From an uncultured Bacteroides sp. (lineage in GTDB: Bacteria; Bacteroidota; Bacteroidia; Bacteroidales; Bacteroidaceae), in NCBI GenBank assembly GCA_900551445.1, contig URWA01000001.1, positions 124,001 through 188,000 on the forward strand: DNA of 64,000 nt, read 5' to 3'. Both the position numbers and the translations under genes were made by a program. Below are positions 1 to 9,204 of this stretch, piece by piece. Positions within the stretch are counted from its first letter, which is position 1. The number at the start of each line of letters is the position of its first letter. The notes under the pieces are model-generated. The model was not told where the DNA came from and did no database searches. It was given only the letters and a program-made list of their open reading frames with translations.

Positions 1-996
1 GAGCACGATGGGCCACTGCGGCCACGGAGTTTTGGGATTATAGCCTACCGGCGGCTTGGGCATGATTTCAATCTGCGTCACGCTGAGCGCTCCCTGACGG
101 TTACTGGTACCGATACAGTCGCTTCCCGTATCACCACCTCCGATAACCAGCACATTCTTTCCTTTGGCTGTAATACGTTCTTCCTTCGGAATCTGCTGTC
201 CGGCCAGCACACGGTTCTGCTGTGCCAGCATTTCCATGGCAAAATGGATACCTTTCAAGTCACGGCCCGGGATATTCAAATCACGAGCCTGCGGTGTACC
301 CGTACACACGCAATAAGCATCAAAACCTTCAGGCAGATGAGTGACATCGATATCCGTATTCACTTTGAACGTAATACCTTCGGCTTCCATCACCGCAATA
401 CGACGGTCGATGACCGACTTGCTGAGTTTGAAGTTCGGAATACCGAAACGCAACAGTCCACCCACATATTCCAGTTTTTCGAACACCGTAACGGCGTATC
501 CTTTCTGATTCAACTGGTTGGCTGCAGCCAGTCCGGCAGGTCCGGAGCCGATGACAGCTACCGATTTTCCGTTCCGTTTGTACTGGCGAGGCTGCACATA
601 ACCTTCACGGAAGGCCGCTTCAATCACTGCGGCCTCATCCTCACGGATAGTGACCGGCGCATCCATACTCAGTTTCAATACACAACTTTTTTCGCACAAT
701 GCCGGACAGATTCGCCCGGTAAATTCCGGAAAGTCGTTGGTTCCGGAAAGTATCTCATAAGCTTCTTTCCATTTTCCCTTGTACATGGCATCCTGAAACT
801 CAGGAGGACGGTTGCCCAACGGACAAGCCCAGTGGCAGAAAGGCACTCCGCAATCCATACACCGCGATGCCTGCAACTTTCGCTCACTTGTGTTCAACGT
901 CTGTTCCACCTCACTGAAGTCTCTGATACGATCGTGTATCGGACGATATCCGGCTTCTTGTCTGGGAACGGTCAGAAATGCTTTTGGATTTCCCAT
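1..996 (-). CDS. gltD: Glutamate synthase small subunit (partial, 3' end outside window)
   Basis: This is the NADPH-oxidising, FAD-containing beta subunit of glutamate synthase, which feeds electrons to GltB for glutamate formation from glutamine and 2-oxoglutarate. The first 332 residues are present; the rest lies beyond base 1. Near residues 45-115 are the cysteines of the N-terminal iron-sulfur region (CMDCGVPFCHWACPLGN and GRICPALCEKSC). These are followed by an FAD-binding Rossmann motif (VIGSGPAGLAAANQL) and a second dinucleotide motif (VIGGGDTGSDC). The start is the ATG at 996. The gene follows gltB by 30 bp on the same strand, so the two are almost certainly cotranscribed. The identification is firm. 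Confidence 0.95.
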   Translation of the reverse strand, partial: MGNPKAFLTVPRQEAGYRPIHDRIRDFSEVEQTLNTSERKLQASRCMDCGVPFCHWACPLGNRPPEFQDAMYKGKWKEAYEILSGTNDFPEFTGRICPALCEKSCVLKLSMDAPVTIREDEAAVIEAAFREGYVQPRQYKRNGKSVAVIGSGPAGLAAANQLNQKGYAVTVFEKLEYVGGLLRFGIPNFKLSKSVIDRRIAVMEAEGITFKVNTDIDVTHLPEGFDAYCVCTGTPQARDLNIPGRDLKGIHFAMEMLAQQNRVLAGQQIPKEERITAKGKNVLVIGGGDTGSDCIGTSNRQGALSVTQIEIMPKPPVGYNPKTPWPQWPIVL

Positions 997-1026
997 ATAT
1001 CTAGTTTTTTACTGTTCAACAATTAA

Positions 1027-4000
1027 TCAATAATCACGCTGTACTTCTGCAATTTTCTGCTGCAATTTGCGCATCTGTTCCTCTGCCAGAACTTTCTTGT
1101 ATTCAATCGGAGTCACCTGGATGAATTCTTCCACATAATGCCCCCAGTTGTCCAGCATCGTACGAGCCAGCTGAGAACCTGTGTACAAATAATGCTGACG
1201 AACCAGTTCATGCAGTTCCTTACGAGCTGTGGCATCTTCCAGCAAGGACAGTTCCACCATCTCCATGTTGCAGAAATAGTCGAAGTTGCGGTCTTTGTCC
1301 CATACGTAAGCCACACCGCCACTCATACCTGCAGCGAAGTTACGTCCGGTCTTACCCAAGACAACCACACGTCCGCCGGTCATGTATTCACAGCAGTGGT
1401 CGCCCACTCCTTCTACCACAGCAATGGCACCAGAATTACGTACGGCAAAACGTTCGCCCACGCATCCGTTGATGTACACCTCACCGCTGGTGGCACCATA
1501 CAACAGCGTATTACCTGCAATCACATTGTTTTCGGCCAGGAAATTGCTTCTTACAGGAGGCTGTACGGAAATATGTCCACCGCTCAAGCCCTTGCCCAAA
1601 TAGTCGTTGGCTTCACCTTCCAGCTTGAAGCTGACTCCATGAGGCAGGAAAGCACCGAAACTTTGTCCGGCCGAACCTTTGAACTTCACTTGAATGGTCT
1701 GTGCCGGCAAGCCAGCCTGTCCATACTTGGCAGCTACTGCTCCAGAAAGCATGGCTCCCACCGAACGGTCTGTATTGGCAATGGCATATTCCAACGATAC
1801 TTCCTTGCGGTTCTCCAACGCTTCACGTGCAGCTGCCAGCATGCTGACATCTTTCACGTTTTCTATCTCATGACGCTGTTCGGTCACATTATGCAGAGCA
1901 GCCCCGTTGTCTACCTTATGCAACAGTTTGCTGAAATCCAGCAACGAAGCTTTTTCGTTGGTAGTCGGACGTATCTCAATCAAGTCTGTACGACCTACAA
2001 TGTCTTCCAGGCGAGAGAATCCCATTTCTGCCAGGTATTCGCGTACTTCCTGTGCCAGGAAACGGAAGAAATTGACTACATAACGATAGTGACCACGGAA
2101 GTGTGCCCGCAACTGCGGATCCTGTGTAGCCACTCCCACCGGACAAGTATTGGCATGACACTTACGCATCATCACACAACCCAATACAATCAGTACAGAG
2201 GTTCCGAATCCGAATTCTTCTGCACCCAGCAAAGCCATGCTGATGATGTCGCGTCCGGTCTTCAACTGTCCGTCGGTCTGCAAACGTACCTGACCACGGA
2301 GTCCGTTGAGCACCAGTGTCTGCTGTGTCTCGCTCAACCCGATTTCCGGAGAGATACCTGCGTAACGCATAGAAGAGGCAGGAGAAGCTCCTGTACCGCC
2401 TTCCGCTCCGGAAATGACAATCAAATCGGCCTTGGCCTTTGCCACACCGGCTGCAATCGTACCGATACCACTCTCAGCTACCAGTTTCACGCTGATTTTA
2501 GCCTTCGGATTGACGTTCTTCAAATCGAAAATCAGCTGTGCCAAATCTTCGATAGAATAGATATCGTGATGAGGGGGAGGTGAGATCAGTGAGATGCCCG
2601 GAATAGAATGACGCGTCTTGGCAATCACCTCGTTAACCTTGAAGCCCGGCAGCTGTCCGCCTTCACCCGGCTTGGCACCCTGAGCTACCTTAATCTGAAT
2701 TTCCTGGGCATTTACCAAGTATTCAGTCGTGACACCGAAACGTCCGGAAGCCACCTGTTTGGTCTTACTGCACAAGGAGATGCCGTCGTAGGTTTCATGG
2801 AAACGGTCGGAGTCCTCTCCTCCTTCACCCGTATTGCTACGTGTGTTGAGCTTGTTCATGGCCAAGGCCATGGCTTCGTGTGCTTCCTTGCTGATGGAAC
2901 CAAATGACATGGCTCCTGTCACAAAGTGTTTCACGATTTCTTCCACTGGTTCCACATCGTCCAATGGAATCGGGTTGCGACGGAAAGTGAAGAAGTCACG
3001 CAGGAAAATCGGACTTTCCTTCTCGTCTACCCGACGCGTATATTCTTTAAACTTGGCATAGCTGCCCAAACGAGTAGCCAACTGCAAGGCACTGATGGTT
3101 TCCGGATTCCACGCATGTTTCTCACCGTCCTTCCGGTAAGAGAACTGTCCGATGTAAGGCAGCAAATCGCTCACCTCTTCTTCATCGAAACCTGCATCAT
3201 GGAATGCCTTGTAATCTTTGGCGATACTTTCCAGTCCCACACCTCCGATTGAAGAAGAAGGAGTACCGAAATAAGTGGAAAGTATTTCACTGCCCAGCCC
3301 CACAGCCTCGAAAATCTTGGCTCCACGGTAAGAACGTATCGTACTGATACCCATCTTACTCATCACTTTGTAAAGTCCCTTGCAGACAGCCTTGATATAA
3401 TTTTTCTCTGCCGTTTCATAGTTCAACTGCACATCGCCTTTCTTGACCATATCGTCCAAAATGGCAAATACCATATAAGGATTGATGGCACTGGCTCCGT
3501 ATCCCAGCAACAAAGCCGCATGCATTACCTCACGAATTTCACCACTTTCTACAATCAACGCGGTCTGTACGCGCTTCTGCACAGAAATCAAATGATGATG
3601 TACGGCACTAACCGCCAACAGGGAAGGAATGGCCGCATGCTCCTTGTCAATCTCACGGTCGGAAAGGATGACATAGTTCACACCTTCATCCACTGCAGCT
3701 TCCGCCTTCTTGCACAATTCATTCAATGCTTCACGCAATCCTTCGGCGCCCTTTGCTGCCTCGAACAGTATCGGGAGCTTCACGGTCTTGAATCCCTTAT
3801 AACGGATGTTACACAAAATATCGAGTTGTGTATTGTTCAAGATAGGATGCGGCAGACGCACCATCTTACAGTGTGACTCGCTCGGCAACAAAATATTCGT
3901 ACCTACGGCACCGATGTATTCCGTCAACGACATCACCAGTTCCTCACGTATCGGGTCGATAGGCGGGTTGGTGACCTGCGCAAACTGCTGGCGGAAATAG

Positions 4001-5529
4001 TTGAACAAAACCTGGGGTTTGTCGGACAATACCGCCAACGGAGTGTCATTACCCATGGAAGCAGTCGGTTCTGCTCCATTGATACACATCGGCGTAAGCG
4101 TGCGCTCAATATCTTCACGTGTAAAGCCGAAAGCGCGCAAACGGCGTTCATAGTCTGGTACAGAATTGGAAATCTTACGACCGCTGCGCAACGTATCCAG
4201 CTCAATCCGGTTGGTAGAAAGCCACTGACGATAAGGTCTGGCTGCGGCCAACTGGTCTTTCAGTTCACCATCATAGTAGATACGACCTTCCTGGGTATCG
4301 ACCAACAGAATCTTACCCGGCTGAAGACGGCCTTTTTCCTTAATGGCTTCCGGTTCAAAATTGATGACACCTGCTTCACTGGCTACCACCATCATATCAT
4401 TTTTCGTAATCAGGTAGCGGGCCGGACGCAGACCGTTACGGTCCAACATACCTCCTGCATAACGTCCATCACTGAACAGCAAGGCAGCCGGGCCATCCCA
4501 CGGTTCCATCAAAATAGAATGGTATTCATAAAATGCCTTCAAGTCTTCACTGATAGGGTTCTTGTCGTTGAACGATTCAGGCACCAGCATGGCCATCGCG
4601 TGAGGCAGGCTCAATCCTGACATAACGAAGAATTCCAACACATTATCAAGCGAAGCACTGTCACTCATTCCCGGCTGGATAATCGGGCCGATCTTCTTCA
4701 CATCGCCCAGCAACGGAGTGGAGAGCACACTTTCACGCGCTTCCATCCACCCACGGTTTCCACGAATGGTATTGATTTCTCCATTGTGCGCCAACAAGCG
4801 GAACGGCTGCGCCAGGCTCCATGTAGGGAATGTATTCGTACTAAAACGAGAATGCACGATAGCCAGCCCGCTGGTAAAATAGGGCTGAGTGAGGTCCTGA
4901 AAATATTCACGGACCTGCACAGAAGACAACATTCCTTTATATATAATGTTTTTGCTTGACAAAGAAACGATGTAAAAGTCCTTATGATGCACACGACGTT
5001 CAATCTTCTTACGCACTATATATAAGGTACGCTCGAAGCTCTCCAAATCGGTAGCACCCGTAATGAAAACCTGCTTGATGTCAGGCTCGGTTTCCTGCGC
5101 ACTCTTTCCCAAGATGGATGAGTTTACCGGAACAGAACGCAAATGCATCAACGACAACCCTTCGCGTTCCACCTCCTCTATCATAATGCTCAAAATGGAC
5201 TCTTGTTCTTTCAAATCCTTCGGGAGGAATACCAGTCCCGTACCATATTTCCCTTTCTCCGGAACCGGAATACCTTGAAGCAAAATAAATTCGTGCGGAA
5301 TCTGCAACAAAATACCTGCACCGTCACCTGTTTTATTATCAGCTCCTTCCGCACCACGATGTTTCATATTCTCCAACACCTTCAAGGCAGCATCCACCAA
5401 ATCATGCGATTTATTACCATGGATGTCTACAATCATTCCCACACCGCAAGCATCATGCTCGTACTCCGGATGATAAAGGCCGGAAGAAGCCGGATGACTT
5501 TCCGCAACTTCTGCTTTGTCTTTCTTCAT
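1027..5529 (-). CDS. gltB: Glutamate synthase large subunit
   Basis: This is the alpha subunit of glutamate synthase. It removes ammonia from glutamine and channels it to 2-oxoglutarate at an FMN/iron-sulfur centre. Domains in order are a class II glutamine amidotransferase with nucleophile Cys28 (HDACGVGMIV) behind a short propeptide, a central domain, an FMN-binding synthase domain with the cluster motif CVMMRKCHANTCPVG, and the C-terminal GXGXG repeat domain. The start chosen is the ATG at 5529, because an AGGAG Shine-Dalgarno sits five bases before it. The frame stays open to a GTG at 5571, with a further ATG at 5550, and neither has a good ribosome site. The length is 1500 residues, normal for the family. 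It is divergent from the PurF-like gene across a 358-bp control region. Confidence 0.96.
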   Translation of the reverse strand: MKKDKAEVAESHPASSGLYHPEYEHDACGVGMIVDIHGNKSHDLVDAALKVLENMKHRGAEGADNKTGDGAGILLQIPHEFILLQGIPVPEKGKYGTGLVFLPKDLKEQESILSIMIEEVEREGLSLMHLRSVPVNSSILGKSAQETEPDIKQVFITGATDLESFERTLYIVRKKIERRVHHKDFYIVSLSSKNIIYKGMLSSVQVREYFQDLTQPYFTSGLAIVHSRFSTNTFPTWSLAQPFRLLAHNGEINTIRGNRGWMEARESVLSTPLLGDVKKIGPIIQPGMSDSASLDNVLEFFVMSGLSLPHAMAMLVPESFNDKNPISEDLKAFYEYHSILMEPWDGPAALLFSDGRYAGGMLDRNGLRPARYLITKNDMMVVASEAGVINFEPEAIKEKGRLQPGKILLVDTQEGRIYYDGELKDQLAAARPYRQWLSTNRIELDTLRSGRKISNSVPDYERRLRAFGFTREDIERTLTPMCINGAEPTASMGNDTPLAVLSDKPQVLFNYFRQQFAQVTNPPIDPIREELVMSLTEYIGAVGTNILLPSESHCKMVRLPHPILNNTQLDILCNIRYKGFKTVKLPILFEAAKGAEGLREALNELCKKAEAAVDEGVNYVILSDREIDKEHAAIPSLLAVSAVHHHLISVQKRVQTALIVESGEIREVMHAALLLGYGASAINPYMVFAILDDMVKKGDVQLNYETAEKNYIKAVCKGLYKVMSKMGISTIRSYRGAKIFEAVGLGSEILSTYFGTPSSSIGGVGLESIAKDYKAFHDAGFDEEEVSDLLPYIGQFSYRKDGEKHAWNPETISALQLATRLGSYAKFKEYTRRVDEKESPIFLRDFFTFRRNPIPLDDVEPVEEIVKHFVTGAMSFGSISKEAHEAMALAMNKLNTRSNTGEGGEDSDRFHETYDGISLCSKTKQVASGRFGVTTEYLVNAQEIQIKVAQGAKPGEGGQLPGFKVNEVIAKTRHSIPGISLISPPPHHDIYSIEDLAQLIFDLKNVNPKAKISVKLVAESGIGTIAAGVAKAKADLIVISGAEGGTGASPASSMRYAGISPEIGLSETQQTLVLNGLRGQVRLQTDGQLKTGRDIISMALLGAEEFGFGTSVLIVLGCVMMRKCHANTCPVGVATQDPQLRAHFRGHYRYVVNFFRFLAQEVREYLAEMGFSRLEDIVGRTDLIEIRPTTNEKASLLDFSKLLHKVDNGAALHNVTEQRHEIENVKDVSMLAAAREALENRKEVSLEYAIANTDRSVGAMLSGAVAAKYGQAGLPAQTIQVKFKGSAGQSFGAFLPHGVSFKLEGEANDYLGKGLSGGHISVQPPVRSNFLAENNVIAGNTLLYGATSGEVYINGCVGERFAVRNSGAIAVVEGVGDHCCEYMTGGRVVVLGKTGRNFAAGMSGGVAYVWDKDRNFDYFCNMEMVELSLLEDATARKELHELVRQHYLYTGSQLARTMLDNWGHYVEEFIQVTPIEYKKVLAEEQMRKLQQKIAEVQRDY

Positions 5530-5601
5530 AAAATCTCCTGCTATCCTCATTTTGTCTTTCTTATTTAACACCTAGTTCTCTATTTTCATTCTATTTGTCC
5601 A

Positions 5602-5609
5602 CAAAAATA
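5602..5609 (-). promoter_or_regulatory. Probable -7 box for gltBD
   Basis: Read on the minus strand this is TATTTTTG, a match to the Bacteroidota -7 consensus TAnnTTTG. At the right distance upstream there is only TCTG rather than TTTG. It predicts a start near 5594 and a leader of about 65 bases to the gltB ATG. Confidence 0.45.
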
Positions 5610-5822
5610 AGAATATAACTTCCAATATGACAGATTTAAATGATTTTTCATGACAATATTTTCATCACCACCTATACATACTTTTATTTTAAAATAAAAC
5701 AGCCATAAAATATTTCAACTTGAAACCATTTATAATTGTTTTAATTACAATTATTACATCAAGAAAGAATGAATCTATTTTTTCAAGCAGACATCTTACG
5801 CGTTCTAAGAATTGTCTGTTAT

Positions 5823-5869
5823 TTTGTAAAAGGAAATCTTTACAAATTGTAAAAGGAAATCTTTACAAA
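5823..5869. repeat. Duplicated 23-bp palindrome, possible operator
   Basis: Two identical 23-bp units, 5824-5846 and 5847-5869, stand head to tail just before the start of the PurF-like gene at 5888. Including base 5823, each unit is bounded by TTTGTAAA and its exact reverse complement TTTACAAA around a purine-rich centre. At the junction the arms form a further near-palindrome, TTTACAAATTGTAAA. The geometry suits a dimeric repressor or activator site. No standard -7 box is visible between the array and the start codon, so the transcription start probably lies in or near the repeats. The rest of the 5530-5887 gap is AT-rich with no other recognised feature apart from the gltB -7 box. Confidence 0.6.
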
Positions 5870-5887
5870 GTCTGAAACCGAAAATAA

Positions 5888-7771
5888 ATGGAAACATTAA
5901 AACATGAATGTGGCGTGGCCCTTATACGGCTTTTAAAACCACTGGAATATTATCAAGAAAAATATGGCACATGGATGTATGGCTTGAACAAGCTGTACTT
6001 GTTAATGGAAAAACAACACAACAGAGGACAGGAAGCTGCCGGACTAGCCTGCGTGAAACTACAAGCCAACCCGGGCGAAGAATACATGTTCCGTGAAAGA
6101 GGACTGGGTGCGGGAGCCATTACAGAAATCTTCAACAATGTGCATCAGCAATATAAAGATTTGACAGAAGAACAACTGCATGACGCCGAATTCGCCAAAA
6201 AATGTTTGCCTTTTGCCGGTGAACTCTACATGGGACACTTACGTTATTCCACTACGGGAAAAAGCGGAATTTCGTATGTACATCCGTTCCTCCGCCGCAA
6301 CAACTGGCGGGCAAAGAACTTGGCATTATGCGGTAACTTCAACCTGACTAACGTAGACGAAATATTTGCCGACATCACGGAAGCCGGACAGCATCCCCGC
6401 AAATATGCCGATACGTATATCATGCTGGAACAAGTGGGACACCGCTTGGACAGAGAAGTAGAACGCCTCTACAACCAATGTAAGGAAGAAGGGCTGAAAG
6501 GTATGGATATCACTCATGCCATTGAGGACCGGATTGACCTGACCAACGTATTAAAAACATCTTCCCCCAAATGGGACGGCGGATACGTAATCTGCGGAAT
6601 GACAGGAAGTGGAGAAGCTTTTGCCGTACGCGACCCATGGGGTATCCGTCCGGCTTTCTGGTATCAGGACGATGAAATTATGGTACTGGCTTCCGAACGT
6701 CCGGTCATACAGACTGTACTGAACATTCCGGTAGAAAGCATCCACGAACTGATGCCGGGACAAGCTTTGCTGGTCAATAAAAAAGGACAACTCCGACTGG
6801 CACAAATCAACAAACCGGGTATTCCCAAGCCTTGTTCGTTCGAACGAATTTATTTCAGCCGCGGAAGTGACGTCGACATTTATCGGGAACGAAAGAAACT
6901 GGGTGAAATGCTGACTGAGCCTATCCTTTCGGCCGTAGACCACGATATAGCCCATACGGTGATTTCTTTTATTCCCAACACGGCGGAAGTCGCTTTCTAC
7001 GGAATGTTACAAGGGCTGGACAACTACCTGAACCGATTAAAGATCAAACAAATCGAGGCTTTAGGACATAAGCCTGACCATCAGGAGCTGGAAAAGATTT
7101 TGTCGCAACGCATCCGGAGTGAAAAGGTTGCCATCAAAGATATCAAACTCCGTACCTTCATCGCCGAAGGCAACACGCGAAACGACTTGGCTGCACATGT
7201 GTACGACATTACTTATGGCAGCCTTGTACCCCGTGAAGACAACTTGGTCATCATTGATGACAGCATTGTACGCGGTACAACTTTGAAGCAAAGTATTATC
7301 GGTATTCTCGACCGCCTGCAACCGAAAAAAATTGTCATCGTTTCTTCTTCTCCGCAGGTCCGCTATCCGGACTATTATGGCATCGACATGGCCAGCATGG
7401 AACAATTCATCGCTTTCAAGGCTGCCATCGCCCTACTGGAAGAACGCGACATGCAGCATGTCATTGAATATGCCTACCGAAAATCAAAAGAACAGCTGAC
7501 CTTGCCGAAAGAAAAGATGCGCAATTACGTAAAGGAAATCTATGCACCTTTTACCGATGAAGAAATTTCAGAGAAGATTGCAGCACTGCTGACTCCTGCA
7601 GGCACACGGGCGAAAGTCCAAATTGTTTACCAAACACTGGAAGGATTACACAAAGCCTGTCCGGCCCATCCGGGAGACTGGTACTTCAGTGGAGATTATC
7701 CTACTCCAGGAGGGACCAAACAGGTGAACAAAGCGTTCATTGAATGGGTAGAAGAAAACTATCAATTCTAA
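5888..7771 (+). CDS. PurF-type amidophosphoribosyltransferase, long form
   Basis: The protein combines a class II glutamine amidotransferase domain with a phosphoribosyltransferase domain, the architecture of PurF, which makes phosphoribosylamine from PRPP and glutamine in purine synthesis. The nucleophile is likely Cys8 (HECGVAL). Further amidotransferase motifs are RGQEAAGL, HLRYSTTG and VRDPWGIRPAFW. The PRPP-binding loop is VIIDDSIVRGTTL near residue 455. At 627 residues it is more than 100 longer than the usual bacterial PurF of about 500, with extra sequence after the amidotransferase domain and at the C-terminus. Its place beside gltBD and behind a duplicated palindrome hints at nitrogen-linked control. 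Whether it is the main PurF or a paralogue cannot be decided here, so no symbol is given. Confidence 0.85.
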   Translation: METLKHECGVALIRLLKPLEYYQEKYGTWMYGLNKLYLLMEKQHNRGQEAAGLACVKLQANPGEEYMFRERGLGAGAITEIFNNVHQQYKDLTEEQLHDAEFAKKCLPFAGELYMGHLRYSTTGKSGISYVHPFLRRNNWRAKNLALCGNFNLTNVDEIFADITEAGQHPRKYADTYIMLEQVGHRLDREVERLYNQCKEEGLKGMDITHAIEDRIDLTNVLKTSSPKWDGGYVICGMTGSGEAFAVRDPWGIRPAFWYQDDEIMVLASERPVIQTVLNIPVESIHELMPGQALLVNKKGQLRLAQINKPGIPKPCSFERIYFSRGSDVDIYRERKKLGEMLTEPILSAVDHDIAHTVISFIPNTAEVAFYGMLQGLDNYLNRLKIKQIEALGHKPDHQELEKILSQRIRSEKVAIKDIKLRTFIAEGNTRNDLAAHVYDITYGSLVPREDNLVIIDDSIVRGTTLKQSIIGILDRLQPKKIVIVSSSPQVRYPDYYGIDMASMEQFIAFKAAIALLEERDMQHVIEYAYRKSKEQLTLPKEKMRNYVKEIYAPFTDEEISEKIAALLTPAGTRAKVQIVYQTLEGLHKACPAHPGDWYFSGDYPTPGGTKQVNKAFIEWVEENYQF

Positions 7772-7801
7772 CGAACTGCAAGAACACTCGAAAATAAAAG
7801 C

Positions 7802-7853
7802 TACAAGCATCCTTGTTTTCATGATGGGAAAGACAGGGATGCTTGTATTTTTT
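7802..7853 (+). terminator. Intrinsic terminator after the PurF-like gene
   Basis: A perfect 11-bp stem (TACAAGCATCC at 7802-7812 with its complement at 7837-7847) is followed by six T residues at 7848-7853. Confidence 0.9.
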
Positions 7854-7933
7854 CTTCCACCTTTTCCTCAAAATTTCACTAAAAGAAGAATCAAAAAATC
7901 TTTCCTGAAGAAATGAATTTTTGTCATCTCCAG

Positions 7934-7964
7934 TTTGCAATATAATGAAGTATTCGTATCTTTG
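7934..7964 (+). promoter_or_regulatory. Promoter of the AAA ATPase gene
   Basis: TTTG at 7934-7937, 19 bases, then TATCTTTG at 7957-7964: a full match to the Bacteroidota promoter. Initiation near 7970 gives a leader of about 14 bases to the ATG at 7984. It rules out the in-frame upstream starts. Confidence 0.85.
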
Positions 7965-7983
7965 CAGCGTAGAAACAGAATTC

Positions 7984-9162
7984 ATGGAAGCATTTTACAG
8001 AACACATAGCTATTTGGTAGAGCATACCAATGCCCCTGTACGTCGTGACCTGATGGACGAAATTGACTGGAACGACCGACTGATTGGTATTAAAGGTACA
8101 AGAGGGGTAGGAAAAACCACATTTCTTTTACAATATGCAAAAGAAAAATTCGGAACCGACCGCTCATGCTTGTTCGTAAACATGAATAATTTCTACTTTT
8201 CTGAATACAGTCTGGTAGACTTTGCAGGAGAATTCGTCAAACGAGGAGGAAAAGTATTGCTCATTGACCAGGTATTCAAACTTCCAAACTGGAGTCACGA
8301 CTTGCGTACATGCTACGAGCGGTATCCACAACTCAAGATTGTGTTTACCGGTTCTTCTGTCATGCGGCTGAAAGATGAAAACCCGGAGTTGAACGGTATC
8401 GTCAAATCCTATAACCTGAGAGGCTTCTCATTCCGTGAGTTTTTAAACCTACAAACAGGGAATCATTTTTCCTCTTACACGCTCGATGAAGTCTTGCATA
8501 ACCACGAACATATCGTAAAAACGATTCTACCGCACATCAATCCGCTCAATTATTTCCAAGACTACATTCATCATGGTTTTTACCCCTTCTTCCTAGAAAA
8601 AAGGAATTTCTCCGAAAACCTGTTGAAAACCATGAACATGATGATTGAAGTGGACATTCTTCTCATCAAACAAATTGAACTGAAATATCTGTCCAAAATC
8701 AAAAAATTACTATATTTGCTAGCTGTAGACGGACCGGTTGCGCCCAATGTGAGCCAACTGGCCAGTGAGATACAAACCTCACGAGCCACGGTCATGAACT
8801 ACATCAAATACTTGGCAGATTCGAGACTGATCAACATGGTTTATCCGAAAGGAGAAAGTTTCCCCAAGAAGCCGGCTAAAATCATGATGCACAACACGAA
8901 TCTGATGTACAGCATCTATCCAGTGAAAGTGGAAGAGCAGGACGTGCTGGAAACCTTCTTTGTCAATTCCCTATGGAAAGACCACAAGGTAAGCAAAGGG
9001 GAAAAAGGAACATCTTTTGTGGTAGACGAAACTCTTCACTTCCGGATATGTGGAGAAGGTAGCAAATACAAAAGCAACCCGAATATCTACTATGCGATGC
9101 ATAAGATGGAAATAGGACACGGAGACCAGATACCTTTATGGTTGTTTGGCTTTTTATACTGA
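7984..9162 (+). CDS. AAA-family ATPase with DUF4143-type C-terminus
   Basis: The protein has 392 residues and belongs to the large, poorly understood group of bacterial ATPases with an AAA_14-type P-loop domain and a DUF4143-like C-terminal half. Walker A is GTRGVGKTT near residues 37-45, and a Walker B-like strand VLLIDQ lies near residue 91. The VFTGSSVMRL segment is the sensor strand typical of the family. A winged-helix-like segment (QLASEIQTSRATVMNYIKYL) follows. The start is ATG 7984, because the promoter at 7934-7964 lies inside the longer open frame. It stands alone between a terminator and the oxidoreductase gene 42 bp downstream, which has its own likely promoter. The cellular role and substrate are unknown. 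Confidence 0.85.
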   Translation: MEAFYRTHSYLVEHTNAPVRRDLMDEIDWNDRLIGIKGTRGVGKTTFLLQYAKEKFGTDRSCLFVNMNNFYFSEYSLVDFAGEFVKRGGKVLLIDQVFKLPNWSHDLRTCYERYPQLKIVFTGSSVMRLKDENPELNGIVKSYNLRGFSFREFLNLQTGNHFSSYTLDEVLHNHEHIVKTILPHINPLNYFQDYIHHGFYPFFLEKRNFSENLLKTMNMMIEVDILLIKQIELKYLSKIKKLLYLLAVDGPVAPNVSQLASEIQTSRATVMNYIKYLADSRLINMVYPKGESFPKKPAKIMMHNTNLMYSIYPVKVEEQDVLETFFVNSLWKDHKVSKGEKGTSFVVDETLHFRICGEGSKYKSNPNIYYAMHKMEIGHGDQIPLWLFGFLY

Positions 9163-9176
9163 TAACAATATGATTG
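9145..9176 (+). promoter_or_regulatory. Probable promoter of the pyruvate:ferredoxin oxidoreductase gene
   Basis: TTTG at 9145-9148, 20 bases, then TATGATTG at 9169-9176, one base off the -7 consensus. It overlaps the end of the ATPase gene and would give a leader of about 22 bases. Confidence 0.5.
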
Positions 9177-9204
9177 TATTACTCAATATTTAATTAGTAA
9201 TTGT

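Noticed and set aside
1138..2583. A 481-codon plus-strand open frame opposite gltB
   Set aside because: It is the antisense shadow of a highly conserved gene; composition rich in His, Cys, Gln and Thr is typical of such shadows.
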